A stretch of DNA of 64,000 bases. Source: Mytilus trossulus (Eukaryota > Mollusca > Bivalvia > Mytilida > Mytilidae). This document shows positions 45,340 through 56,659 of this stretch, in pieces. A model generated the notes under the pieces. The model was not told the DNA's origin. It saw nothing but the letters and a program-made list of their open reading frames with translations, and ran no database searches. A program made the position numbers and the translations under genes. How positions within the stretch are numbered: position 1 is the first letter of the stretch; every line of letters starts with the position of its first letter. The DNA is taken from positions 36,615,383 through 36,679,382 of the forward strand of contig NC_086386.1 in the NCBI RefSeq assembly GCF_036588685.1, given 5' to 3'.

Positions 45340-45690
45340 AAAGTAAAAACACAAAAAAAAATGAACTTCGAAGAAAATTCAAAAAGGAAAGTCACAAATC
45401 AAATGGCAAATTCTAAAGTTCAAACACATCTAACGAATGGATAACAACTGTCATATTCCTGACTTGGTACAGGCATTTTCTTATGTAGAAATTGGTGGAT
45501 TAAACTTGGTTTTATAGCTAACTAAACCTCCCACTTGTATGACAGTCGAATCAAATTCCATTACATTGTCAACAATGCGTGAACAAAACAAACAGACACA
45601 ATAAGTAAAAATGTAAAAAATAGGGGTACAGCAGTCAGCATTGTACTATCATCTTAATCACTATAAAACAACAAATGTAACGAAGAAGCA
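45340..45690 (+). repeat. F4 dispersed repeat copy
   Basis: GAACTTCGAAGAAAATTCAA, CTGACTTGGTACAGGCATTT, GGTTTTATAGCTAACTAAAC and AATAGGGGTACAGCAGTCAG. Confidence 0.8.
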
Positions 45691-45829
45691 CAAAAAGGCA
45701 TACAATATACATCAACTTTAGCATCATCATCTTGCTTATATTATACGATTTGTTTTATCTAAAATCTACCAATAAAGGATGAAAGGTTATCAGTACTGGT
45801 GTACAATTGCGGGTTTGACATTCGTACAG

Positions 45830-46235
45830 GTAGACATAAAATAATTTTGTCGTTAAAGTATGACGTCATACATAAATGCATAGTCACGTAAAGTAGATAT
45901 AACAAAAAAACAGATTAAAAGTAAAAGTTATAATAATAAATAAAATAATTGGGTGGTTCAAAGTATGACGGGATACATAAGTAGAGAGTCACGTCAAAAT
46001 ATGTATATCACAAAAACAGAATTAACAGAAAAAGTAGTATTAATAAATAAGATAGTTTTGTCATTCAATGTATGACAAGATACATAAGTAAAAGTAATAT
46101 TAATAAATAAAATAATTTTATCGTTCAAAGTATGATGGTATACATAAGCACAGAGTCACGTCAAATGAATATCTCAAAAAAACTGACTTAACAGTAAAAG
46201 TTATATTAATAAAGACAAATAAAAGAATATTATAA
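45830..46235. repeat. Imperfect tandem array, about 110-bp unit, about four copies
   Basis: The word set (A/C)AAAGTATGACG, ATACATAAGTA, AGTCACGTCAAA, ACAGTAAAAGT(T)AT and TTAATAAATAAAATAATT recurs beginning near 45855, 45958, 46066 and 46130. One unit is short. No coding. Confidence 0.8.
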
Positions 46236-46329
46236 CACGTTATTTAGATGATTACACACGTCAGTACGCAAAATCTATACTTCACTGAGACCATTTTGTA
46301 TTATTTGTGAATTTGATACGGAATATTTA

Positions 46330-46720
46330 TCAACAAGTTCTTGGTACCTTCCGATGAACTTTTTTAGAAAAAGGACGAGACGTTCTTTGCCATATCCGTG
46401 GTTCGTCAATTTTCTTCTCAGACACTGAAGTCTGAGTAGGAGCTGTAAGCTCTTGAATACCGTAGGTATTTCCCATATGCAGGTGAAGTTGGTATATTGC
46501 TACTAAGGTGGGGGGAATTGATTTTTTAAAATTTCCATACAAGTACCGAAGTGCTGACTATTGAGGTAGTTATACTTGCATGAACTTTCAATCAACCAGC
46601 AGAAGCATCGACCCAGTACTGACTTAAACGACTTAAACGGTACTAGTTTATTTCTGCACAAAGACGCCTATTTCGACAAGCAATGTATCGTCAATGGTGC
46701 TCGACGCCATAATATGTGCA
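46330..46720. repeat. F6/F7-related repeat pieces
   Basis: CCCATATGCAGGTGAAGTTG with GTATATTGCTACTAAGG resembles 54660-54690. TACCGAAGTGCTGACTATTG and AGCATCGACCCAGTAC resemble F7 text. The minus frame at 46330-46542 is repeat-derived. Confidence 0.45.
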
Positions 46721-47330
46721 AGCTTAATGAGTGATAGTATAAGGGTGTCATGACACAGATCAGAAACTTCAAAACAAATTATACAGGAAAGGTCACAATA
46801 ACTTAAATGAGTCGTGCGCTATGCATATCTGTTATAAATACATGTACTACAGAGATTATTAAAGTTATCCTCTCACAGTAACAAATACAAGCTACAAATG
46901 TAACTTGACAGAGATATATGAAACCAATGCTACTGGTCGAACTACTGTCAACGTTTCCATTGATGTTCATGCAGATCATGAAAAATAACTTATCGGTATG
47001 TCTTGATAGTGCGATAAAACCACTAGATAATGTACCATTTACCCCCATGACACCAATTACAATGATGCCTTCACGGAAATTAGATTTCTAACTGAAATAT
47101 ATTCATAGTTACTTCCGTTTTTTTGCAGTTTGTTTCAATTTGGTTAAGTTTAAATGATAACTAGTTAAATTGAATACAAATTTAAAAAATGTCTTCCTTT
47201 AACTAAGAGTGTTTCAAATAAAACACAATTTGAAAAGTAACACTGAAATAGATATTCATCAAGTACCAACAACATATTTGTTCGATAAATAAACAATTTT
47301 GACTCTTTTAGCGGTGAATATAAAAATAAT

Positions 47331-48290
47331 AGAGGCTCTTAAGAGCCTGTGTCGATAACCTTGGTATATGTGCATACATGTATCAAACAAAGGACACAGA
47401 TGGATTCATGACAAAATTTTGTTTTGATGATGGTGATGGTTTTTTTTTATATCTTACTTAACTGAATATTCTTGCTACTCACAATTTTCTCTATCTATAA
47501 TTAACTTGGCCATTAAGTTACACAGAGGAAAATATTTTGTAAAAATTTACACTAAAGGTTATAAAGAGCCTGTGTCGCTCACCTTGGTCTATGTAAATAT
47601 TAAACAATGGACACATATGGATTCATGAAAAAATTGTGTTTTGGTGATGTGTTTGTAGATCTTACTTTACTAAACATTCTTGCTGCTTAAAACTAACTCT
47701 ATCTATAACAGTAGTTTGTGGAAAATCTACTAATTTTTATGAAAATTGTTAAAAATTGACTATGAAGCGTAATAACTTCTTAGGTCAATTGACTATTCTG
47801 GATATGTTGACTTATTTTTAGTTCTTACTTTGCTGTACATTATTGCTGTTTACAGTTTATCTCTATCTATAATAATATCAAAAATAATAACAAAAAAACA
47901 GCGAAATTTACTTAAAATTACCAATTCAGGGACAGCAACCTAACAATCGAGTATCTGATTCATCTGAAAATTCTAGAGCAGATAAATCTTGACCTGATCA
48001 ACAATTTTACTTCCTGTCAGATTTGCTCTTAATGCTTTGGTTTTTGAGTTATAAGCCAAAAACTGAATTTCACCCCTATGTCCTTTTTTTAGCCATGGCG
48101 GCCATTTTGGTTGGTTGGCTGGGTCATCGGACACATTTTTAAACTAGATACCCCAATGATGAGTGTGGCCAAGTTTCGTTAAATTTGGCCCAGTAGTTTC
48201 AGAGGGTAGATTTTTTGTAAAAACTAGCCCCGGACGCAGGAGGACGACGACGGACGACGGACGCCAAGAGATGAATAAAAAAATGAAATG
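47331..48290 (+). repeat. F8 dispersed repeat, with internal duplication
   Basis: AAGAGCCTGTGTCGATAACC (47341) and AAGAGCCTGTGTCGCTCACC (47564) begin two successive units. Later text is GCGGCCATTTTGGTTGGTTG, ATACCCCAATGATGAGTGTG and GACGACGGACGCCAAG. I recognise this from many bivalve loci. There is no protein-coding frame. Confidence 0.75.
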
Positions 48291-48659
48291 CTGATCAACA
48301 GCATGTATAAAATATACATATACATTGTACGTACGTTGCTGTTTGCCAAGGTAATTTTTAGGTTATGTTTTATATAAATTCAGCCGTTAGAATTTTTTTT
48401 ACAAGAGTCTCACGTTTACAAATTCTTGAGTCATTTGTATATAACTATACAATATCAGTGATGATCATTGTTAAAACGAAAAATAAGATGACTGGTTATT
48501 TTTCATAATTTTCTGTTGTTTATTTTTTAAAGAATAATCAACATACAATCAAATATTTTGACTTCGAAGGGATAAATGTATCTGTAAAAAACAAACGCTT
48601 ACTAATTTGTGTTGTCGTTGCAATTATCTACAACACCATGCAAAAAATTTTTTTTATTA

Positions 48660-48910
48660 ATTTGTATGGTCTTCAACAATGAGCAAAGCCAACCCGCATA
48701 AACAGCTATCATAGACCCCGAAATGGCATTGTAAAACATTTCAAACGAGAAAACTAACGGCCTTAATCATGTACAATAAATGAACTAAAAACAAATATGT
48801 TACACATTAACAAACGACAACCACTGAACTACGGACTCCTGGCTTGGGACAGCCACATACATACAGAATGTTATGGGGTTAAACATATTAGCGGGATCCC
48901 AACCCTGCCC
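48660..48910 (+). repeat. F1 dispersed repeat copy
   Basis: GGTCTTCAACAATGAGCAAA, GAGAAAACTAACGGCCTTAA and ATTAGCGGGATCCCAACCC. Confidence 0.8.
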
Positions 48911-49084
48911 TAACCAGTGGACGTGGCCGGGTACTTGTACATCCCAACAACAACAAAAAACACAAGGTACAGATCAGAGAGCATTCTCAGTTATCTGACA
49001 GCTAGTTCAAAGCCACCAACAACTAATAAAAAATCAAGAATCTAAGACTTAATTATGTTACCGATGTTCCAAGTTTAAAGATAT

Positions 49085-49185
49085 AAAAATATGCGGTATG
49101 AATACTAGTTCCAATGAGACAAATCTCCACTGAAGTAATAATTTGTAAAAGAAAAACCTACAACGTAGTACGGTCTTTTGTTAAG
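49085..49185 (+). repeat. F3 dispersed repeat fragment
   Basis: ATGCGGTATGAATACTAGTT, AATGAGACAAATCTCCACTG and GTAGTACGGTCTTTTG are the 5' part of F3. Confidence 0.65.
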
Positions 49186-49664
49186 TCTAGTACAAAAAAG
49201 AAACTAAGTTTAAATGAACGAAATTTATACTATATATTCGGTGTACAGTTTGATTCAGAAGAAACACCGACATAGCCAGATGATGTAATTTGTTATCTAA
49301 TTACTACTTAAATTTTATATTAATAAGTTTTGTAATTTTCATTGTTAATTAATAAAAGTTTTTTCAGTCTTGCAAATCTAATCTTGAATTTTATTCTAAT
49401 TCTGTCTAATTTTTGGGAAATCTTTTTTTTAGAAAGTCAAATGTGACGTCACCAAGTGCGTTGATGGCTTTAGCTAACTCGGCTGTATATTTGTATGTGC
49501 TGGTGTTAGTTATTTATGTTATGTAGCCCTTTTATTTTGTAGTTAGTCACCAATTCGATTTCATCATGTATATCTCTTATATATACATTTTATAAGATTT
49601 ACTGCTTGCAAAAATATGAATTATTCTCAATAATAAGGATGTTCTTTTCCCAGGCAGAAAACCT

Positions 49665-50210
49665 TAGTCGTATTGGTCACAACTTTTTGGAACTTTTGGT
49701 CTACAGTGCTCTTCAACTTTGTACTTGTTTTGGCTTTCGAACTTTTTTCATCTGAGCGTCACTGGTGAGTCTTGGTTGGACGAATCGCATGTCTCGCGTA
49801 TTCACTTTTAAACCAGATATATTTTGTTAGCTATTATTCGTATGTTTCTTTGGGCTATATTTTCCGACATTTATTTGTATTAATATTGTAGTCCTAGCAT
49901 GTAATGTTGTCATTTTAATGTTATATTTAACATTGTCATTAAAGCGGGAGGTTTGGCATGCCACAAAACCAGGATTAACCTATCAGTTTTTTTTTATTAA
50001 AATAACCTGTAACAAGTCGGGAAAATGACCATTGTTATATTAGAGTTCGTTTCTGTGAGTGTTACATTTAAATGTTGTGTGTCTGTTGTGTACATAGTTG
50101 TTCTCTTATATTTGATGCGTTTCCCCCAGTTGTTGGTGTTTTATTTTTATTTTTTTCAATCGATGTATGAGTTTCGTACAGCGGTATACTACTGTTGTCT
50201 TAATTTTTGC
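49665..50210 (+). repeat. F7 followed by F5 repeat
   Basis: GTGCTCTTCAACTTTGTACT and GAGCGTCACTGGTGAGTC (F7), then GGCATGCCACAAAACCAGGA, GAGTTCGTTTCTGTGAGTG and TACAGCGGTATACTACTG (F5). The order is the same as at 25490-25930. Confidence 0.7.
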
Positions 50211-51216
50211 ATTACAGCAAATGCAATTGCAGATGAAAAAAAAATAAAAAATTCATAGAACACTACAAGTAAGTTTATTCTACGCTAAACAAAGTATACA
50301 GCAGTTTTCAGTATCTGAATAACTGTAATCGTTGGAATGGATACAAAAAGGGGAAATTATAAAACTTTAACTTTTATTGAAAATAAATTATGTTGACGTT
50401 ATTCTGTACGCTACTGTTGAGACTTCTATGATGTATTGATATCAGCAAGAGACATTTTGATAAAAAAAGATGTATCTAAATTTTTTTTTATATAATTTAA
50501 ATTTTAATGATGAGGTGAAATATAATCTTTATTTATGGTTCTCTCTCTAAAATATTGTCATGAACTTTACTACAAGAACAGGGTACTATGATTTCTATAC
50601 TTGTTGTGAAAAATATTCAATCATTATAAAATGTAAAAGAGGAACGAAAGATACCAGAGGGATATTCAAACTCATAGATTGAAAACAAACTTACAACCCC
50701 ATGGCTACTATATGATGTTGATTGCAAATCTTTGAACTTTTGGCCTTTTAGTATTTTTCAAGGAAGTACACTCTAAATCTTCGTTTGTTCTCTTTTTTTA
50801 CCATACAAAACTGAACATTGCAACGGTTTTATTTATAAATATAAATGAAGATTCAACAGAGTCTGATCTTATTTTGAAATGCATTATATTTTCATTATAA
50901 TCTAAATGATTTACAAGAGACATCTTTTGACAAAATTGTTGGCATATCTAGAGCGAGTCATAACTTCCAAGATGATCAGATTAATAAGTGTGCCTTCATC
51001 TTTTGACATACAGAATGTTTGCACTTCATAAAAAGAAATATCCCATGTAAAACGGAGGCAAATATACCAAAGGATATTCAAACATATAAGTCGATGAAAA
51101 ATTTATAACATGCATTTCACAGTTGCAAAAAACGAAAACAATGACCAAACATTAAATCAGTACACACAAGTTTTAAACACAACATAACGAGCAAAGAATA
51201 AATACCATTATAAATA

Positions 51217-51545
51217 TCAGAAGATGTGGTATGAGTGCCAATGAGACAACACATGACTAGTTTAAAACCATTCAAACGAAAAAACCAAAACTCTGATCTA
51301 TATAAAAAGCGAGAAATGAAAAACACTTACTAGTATGAAATACATCAACAAACGACAACTACTGAACATCAGATTCCTGAATAAGGATAGGTGCAAACAA
51401 ATGCAGCGGGTTTAGACGTTTACATATGTACCAACCTTCGACCCTTACTGTAAACAATAGTGTAACATTACAACAAAGAAAGACACACCATAAAATATCT
51501 ATTGAAATGTCTTAACTCATTCAAAAGACATATCAACACAAGTGA
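51217..51545 (+). repeat. F3 dispersed repeat copy
   Basis: GAAGATGTGGTATGAGTGCC, AAACGACAACTACTGAACAT and ACAAATGCAGCGGGTTTAGA. Confidence 0.8.
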
Positions 51546-51744
51546 TTATTATCCCACGTAAAATAGTGGGTGGTCCTAGGTGCCTTGCCATGGTCACCAG
51601 ACACTGGGCAACATGTGGTATCCGTTATCTTGTTCATTTTAGTACTAACTCAGTTATGAGTCTAGTACTGTCATATTTGAAGAAAAAAGGGAGGAATAGT
51701 GGTTTTGACAAAATGAACATATCGTAAAGTATATAAAAAGTAAA

Positions 51745-52060
51745 ATCACAAAAATACTGAACTCAGAGGAAAATCAATTGGGAAAGTCCATAATCACATG
51801 GCAAAATCAAATAACAAAACGCATCAAAAACGAATGGACAAGAACTGTCATATTCCTGACTTGGTACAGGCATTTTCAAATGTAGAAAATGGTGGATTAA
51901 ACCTGGTTCTATAGCGCTAACCCTCTCACTTTAATAACAGTCTCATCAAATTCCGTTATATTTACATGATGCGTTAAATTAACAGTCACAATTAATAAAA
52001 TAGTCAAAATATGGGTACATCAGTCATCATCGTATAACAATTTTAAAAGGGGAAAATTCA
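51745..52060 (+). repeat. F4 dispersed repeat copy
   Basis: AATACTGAACTCAGAGGAAA, TGACTTGGTACAGGCATTTT and TGGTGGATTAAACCTGGTTC. It begins with the same 90 bp as 56665-56760. Confidence 0.8.
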
Positions 52061-52464
52061 ACCAAACACAAAAACATCTTCTATCTACGAACATATTAAT
52101 TGATTTGAGTGTCTGACGTCAGAAAATTTTATACGTCACATAAATTTGTCGTTCAATGTGAATACAAACAGTTTTAAAATTTACATAGGCAATGTAAGCA
52201 TACAGGGTTAAAAAAATCAAAAGTATGTTAGAATAAATTACAGTAATAGACCGATATTAAAACTAGTCCAAACGTTATATGTAGAATTTATGAGAATCCA
52301 AAAATAGTTTATAACACTACGCGATTAGATGAAATGAAATGAGATTTTATATTTTGAACATTTAAATCCGAGGAGACGATGTTTGACGATGCATAATTAT
52401 AGTTATGTACTTTGCTTTAATAGTAATCTACGTACACACACTTTGAAACATACAAAGGTACATG

Positions 52465-52667
52465 TGCCTAACACTACAGGGAGAAAATTCTGTGAAATCA
52501 GCTAAATGTTTTGTTAATGAAATGTTAGGCTTCTCAATGATCAAAATCAGTGATTGTCAAACTGCTATATATCCAACCAATATTTCCAAGAAAGTGATTG
52601 ATTCAAGTTTTGGGATTTATTTTTTTTAATTTTAAAGTCAAGGTGTTGGGTACCACCTTAAAAGTTT
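52465..52667 (+). repeat. F9 dispersed repeat copy
   Basis: CCTAACACTACAGGGAGAAA, GGCTTCTCAATGATCAAAAT and terminal GTGTTGGGTACCACCTTAA, collinear with 23030-23302. Confidence 0.75.
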
Positions 52668-52979
52668 ATTCAAATTTCTAATAAAAATTTACACTTAAAT
52701 TGTTCAGTTATTGTACGAGGTGATATATGTGTATGTATTCATCATACTTATTATGCAAAATACTCCAGTAGTTTATTCTGTATCAACATGATGCTTCGAC
52801 GTTACTTAATAATTTCACATTGAATGTTACCACTTTTATCAAATTATAATTAAGATACTAAATATTGACTTTAATCGGATCTATTTTGGTCGCATTTGAA
52901 GACTTCTCCATGAAATTATACTTCGGAAAAATTACTCCTCTACGAGTATATGGAAATATGTGGTATATCGTCTCATTTT

Positions 52980-53055
52980 CTATAAATGAGTACTAGAACA
53001 TGGTGATGAATCTTTAACACTGCTTCCTGTCTCTGTGGTTTTCTTTGTTTTTCTC
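52980..53055 (-). CDS. Candidate cytoplasmic-tail exon of a third family member
   Basis: Acceptor TTTTTTTGTAG. In the phase used by gene B exon 9 it reads RKTKKTTETGSSVKDSSPCS, then STHL-stop: basic at the start, then Ser/Thr-rich, as expected for a membrane-proximal tail, but much shorter (25 codons). The candidate membrane exon at 53424-53510 ends in a different phase, so the two do not join in this frame without a shift. Joined in phase 0 they would give a 13-residue tail. It could be a decayed gene or chance. Confidence 0.3.
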
Positions 53056-53423
53056 CTACAAAAAAAGAACCATTGTAAGTGATGTTTTATCAATAAAAAC
53101 CTTATATAAACGAAACAAAGATAAAATTAGTAAACAATTCATTCATATACGTTAAACTTCCTGCAATGTAACCGTGAGGTAAAAAAATTAGCACCTCTAT
53201 AAGTTTTTGAATCCGGTTTTCTTTAATAAAAAGTTTACCTTGTAGCTATATATTAATTTGTTGTTATTTGTAATTGGTATTTTAAGTTGTACTTAAGTCG
53301 TTACTAAAATTTGTATAAAACAGAAATACATATTAAAACATCTATATTAATAAATATTAAAATATCTATTTTCCAAATGGTATTGATGTTTTTTGTCTAA
53401 TGTTTACAGTATAATCAAATTAC

Positions 53424-53510
53424 CTGACACAACATACATTGTACTGCTAACACTATTATAATAATTGCACATCCAAAGATAGAAGGCGGTATAACCTTTA
53501 AGAGTAATGC
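53424..53510 (-). CDS. Candidate transmembrane exon of a third family member
   Basis: Donor CAG|GTAATTTG at 53424. The open frame reads NALLLKVIPPSIFGCAIIII, then VLAVQCMLCQ. Gene B exon 8 has ILPLIGCFIVISLVTLAVC at the same place, so IxGC and VLAV/TLAV line up. I cannot find a good acceptor at the expected position and the donor phase differs from gene B. It is probably a diverged or dead copy, or an unrelated hydrophobic stretch. A further hydrophobic frame, KVGINLTVILKCFVIACVSL, lies at about 53850-53910. Confidence 0.35.
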
Positions 53511-54119
53511 ATTGTCAATTGCACTTCATGAAATATCATTTTAAGATTTTCAATTATTTCATAAAACCCTTTCATTTTTATACAATTTCACAGCAGAAAA
53601 CATTGATATACTTCATGTTAAGTAAAAAATAAGGTATAACAGAAATCGTCAATAATAATGCAAAGTATTACAAAACTCATAAAACCCATCATTCAAATCC
53701 TTCGGGGAAAAAAAATAAACAAGAACGCACAACATATAGTACCGATAGCCTGTCTTTGAGAGGTAGAATATGTTAAGAGGTTAAACCAGATATATGTGTA
53801 CTCCATCCCTTTCCTCTTTTGATTTTATGACCGCATATGTCATTAAACTAACACAAGCAATAACAAAGCACTTCAGTATAACGGTCAAATTAATGCCTAC
53901 TTTAATGTGCACGATCATCACAAATCGGCAAAGAATTCTTAAAATAGTGCCATAATCAGCTCGCAACTACAAAGAGCTTGGTAAAATAGCTACAGTTATT
54001 GGTTTGATATGGGTCCTCAATATAACAAGAAAAATAGATACAGGTTTCATAAATGTCATTAAGTCAATTAAAATCAAAAAGTAGGTACAATAAAACGTGA
54101 CAGAAAACTTAGTTTTGCG

Positions 54120-54745
54120 TTTAAGAAGAGGGACGAAATATACCAAAGGGGCAGTCAAACTCATAAATCTAAAATAAACAGACAACACCATAACTTAAAA
54201 TGAAAAAGACAAACAGACAAATAATATTACACATGACACAACATAGAAAACTAAAGAATAAACAACACGAACCAAACCAAAAAACTAGGGGTGATCTCAA
54301 CCAGTTGTTCCAGAAGGGTAAGAAGATCCTGCTCCACATGTGGAACCCGTCGTGTTGCTTATGTGATAACAAATCCGGTAAATAGTCTAATTCGGTAGAT
54401 CACATTCATGAAGGGAAGGAGATTGTATTTACGACGTGAGGAACATATCCGATATCATTTGTGAAACGGTTATTCCATAACCGGTCAACCAACTCGTGAT
54501 GGCGTCCGTAAATTTACGGAGGGATAATTTCAACTTCACCATGAATTTTGGAACTCTTGGTTTAATAGCTTCCTTGTGAGCAGCAACCCTCTATCAAGAA
54601 CATCATGATAGAAAATGCAAGCACGGGAATATCGTATAAATTGGAAGATATATACCCCGTATGCAGGTGCTGCTGGTATATTGCTACTTAGAAATGGAAA
54701 GTTCGCAATTAGAAAGCTGAAATTATCTCTTTTGTCGTAAAGTTA
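54120..54745 (-). mobile_element. F6 repeat: Penelope-like RT tail, second copy
   Basis: It matches 2145-2660 over nearly its whole length (GAAACGGTTATTCCATAACC, CCAACTCGTGATGGCGTCCG, CATGATAGAAAATGCAAGCA). The RT tail frame on the minus strand is broken here by small indels. Confidence 0.7.
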
Positions 54746-54809
54746 TGTTTTCAACCGACCCTCATTGTCATTATCTAGAGTTAAGTCAAGATATGAGGCC
54801 GACTATTCA

Positions 54810-54960
54810 AATAAACTCATCATAGATACCAAGATTGAAATTTTACATTTACGCCAAACACGCGTTTTGTATACAAAAAACAACAACAGTGAGGTTCGAA
54901 TAAGATAATGTTGAAAAGGCCAAATTAAGTACGAAGTTGAAGAGGATTGAGGACAAAAAT
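54810..54960 (-). repeat. F7 repeat copy (reverse)
   Basis: TAAACTCATCATAGATACCA, CAAACACGCGTTTTGTATAC and AAGTACGAAGTTGAAGAGGA, the reverse of 25540-25680. Confidence 0.7.
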
Positions 54961-55114
54961 TATCCCATTAAAAGCCCCAGTCCCACTAGACCACGATCGC
55001 ACCACACTCACCGCGATCTAAAATAAATTCAGTTTCTTAAACCGAGTTTTACTGTGCGTATTGTTAAACGTTTGGTTTTTTCTCTTTTGCTAGAGGTATA
55101 GGGGAGGGTTTAGA

Positions 55115-55259
55115 ACACAAAAACAACATGTTTAAACCCGCAGCATGTTTGCGCCTGTCCCAAGTTAGGGCCTCTGGCCTTTGTTAGTCTTGTATGATTT
55201 TTAATTTTAGTTTCTGGTGTATAATTCGGAGTTTGGTATGACGTCCATTATCACTAATT
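55115..55259 (+). repeat. F2 dispersed repeat copy, interrupted by a LINE stub
   Basis: TGTTTGCGCCTGTCCCAAGT, AATTCGGAGTTTGGTATGAC and GTCCATTATCACTAATTA match 30900-31030. The family sequence stops where the LINE stub has inserted. Confidence 0.75.
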
Positions 55260-55457
55260 ACTCGTATGAGAAAAGTTGGACGTCCCAAAACCACCTGGAG
55301 ACGGACTGTAGAGACTGAAAGAACATCACTTGGATGGAACAGCTGGGCTACAGCAAGAACAGCAGCTAAAGACCGTGTAAAATGGAAAGAATGTATCAGG
55401 GCCTTAAATGCCGACCGGCATGAAGAGGATAGGTGAGGTGGTGAGGTGACTCGTATG
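55260..55457 (+). mobile_element. 5'-truncated RTE-like LINE stub with 9-bp duplication
   Basis: ACTCGTATG at 55260-55268 and again at 55449-55457 bounds 180 bp. The insert encodes RKVGRPKTTWRRTVETERTS, LGWNSWATARTAAKDRVKWK, then ECIRALNADRHEEDR-stop, and ends with GGTGGTGAGGTG. This is the C-terminus of an RTE-type ORF2, parallel to GRPKTTWRRTTERERNQQGW at the end of the LINE at 39108. Roughly half the residues match, so it is a different subfamily. The frame has no stop, so the insertion is fairly young. It is a typical incomplete reverse-transcription product. Confidence 0.85.
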
Positions 55458-55758
55458 CACTAATAAAAGGGAAAGCATATACTAGTATCGAAATTGTCAA
55501 CGGATTTATAACATGAGGTCTGGTTTAAACTTCTTCAATACAATCATTAAACAAAAGATCAGCAATAGCTGGTGATACATTTTTTTGCATTATCAATATC
55601 AGCTTTATTGTTTTGAAAAGACAGGAATAGCATATCCGTTTAAAATAATGTATTACACATATGAATTTGCTTCTATCATTTTTCATTTATCGAAATCTTT
55701 TTTTTTTTCTTTTTTTTCTTCCGTCTACCTTTTACAGATTGTACACAAATTAATTAAG

Positions 55759-56379
55759 AAATAATTCATGGGGGCTTGAATATATCGTGATTTTACCACG
55801 GGTTGGCCCTTTATGACAAATATTTTACCCTGAGCGATAGCGAGGGGTAAAATATCGGCATAAAGGGACAACCCGTGGTAAAATCTAGATATATTCAAGC
55901 CCCCATGAATTATTTCGATTCTAATAGGTCAAATACGCCAATTCTTTTGGATCGAAGCGCTCTAGGTGGAGGCAAATATTTGCCATTCCCATAAATAAAC
56001 GCACTATTAAATTGGCGTAAAAGAACGGAGTAAACTGAATTAGTGACATGCTTAAACTATTTAAAATAACGCATATAGATAGTTTTGAATTATTTTAAAT
56101 GATAATTTACTTACATGTCTTAAATGTTTAAACAAATATGGCTTATAACACATTTTAGCATCGTTTGTTTACGTTGCCATGTTGTGATGATTTTCGGTTT
56201 TTCAAGCAACTATTTTCCCGTAAAATGCTCATATTCTAACGTCATCGTATTATGACGTCGCGAAACTCATTCATAAAAAAGCATATGACGTGGGAGTACG
56301 ATCGGAACAGCCCATGAAATATATTCAAATTTTACCACGGGTGTGTACTAAAAGCGTTTGAAGGACGTCATGTTAGAAT
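55759..56379. mobile_element. Hairpin-bearing element, copy 2 (inverted)
   Basis: The hairpin at 55759-55916 comes first here, and the ACCACGGGTGTGTAC end with ATGTTAGAAT comes at 56332-56379. This is the mirror image of copy 1 (35136-35752). Shared words include GATCGAAGCGCTCTAGGTGG, GCATCGTTTGTTTACGTT and AGTACGATCGGAACAGCC. There is no coding inside. Confidence 0.8.
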
Positions 56380-56633
56380 TGCTCATATTCATATGAATCA
56401 AGTTGTAAAGTATTTAACAACTCTTTTAAATGACGTTTAACACTGTCAACAATATCAAAATAATATTTATCATTCATATCTTCGTCCTCAACTTGTTGGG
56501 TTGTTAAACTTTGAACAGTTTCGTCTCCAGTGACCCATCGTCTGACAACCAAAACAGATATCTGTGGATTTGGTTACAGTGTTTTTCTAGTAGACACCAA
56601 AACTACGATCAGTAGCACTAGTAACAGTTGCAT
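56373..56633 (-). pseudogene. Possible small secreted-peptide gene with an in-frame stop
   Basis: From ATG at 56633 the frame reads MQLLLVLLIVVLVSTRKTL, a good signal-peptide-like start, then TAA at 56574-56576. The same frame then stays open for 66 codons to a TAA at 56373: PNPQISVLVVRRWVTGDETV, QSLTTQQVEDEDMNDKYYFD, IVDSVKRHLKELLNTLQLDS, YEYEQF. The total is 87 codons, in frame throughout. The acidic then amphipathic tail resembles a precursor peptide, but I know no family. In another frame the same DNA gives a CCHC-like string (see rejected items). The final stop abuts the hairpin element. No splice signals are convincing. Confidence 0.35.
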
Positions 56634-56659
56634 TGGTATTTTCTACGGGTATAAGAAAA

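Noticed and set aside
53781..53966. Minus frame with a hydrophobic core (GINLTVILKCFVIACVSLMT) as another transmembrane exon
   Set aside because: No convincing acceptor or donor in a phase that fits the receptor genes. Mentioned only beside the candidate at 53424-53510.
56530..56600. CCHC zinc-knuckle-like string (ICFGCQTMGHWRRNC, C-x2-C-x4-H-x4-C) on the minus strand, suggestive of a retroviral-type Gag fragment
   Set aside because: It is isolated, ends in a stop ten residues later, and has no adjacent protease, RT or integrase. An overlapping frame gives a longer signal-peptide-led reading. The spacing match may be chance.
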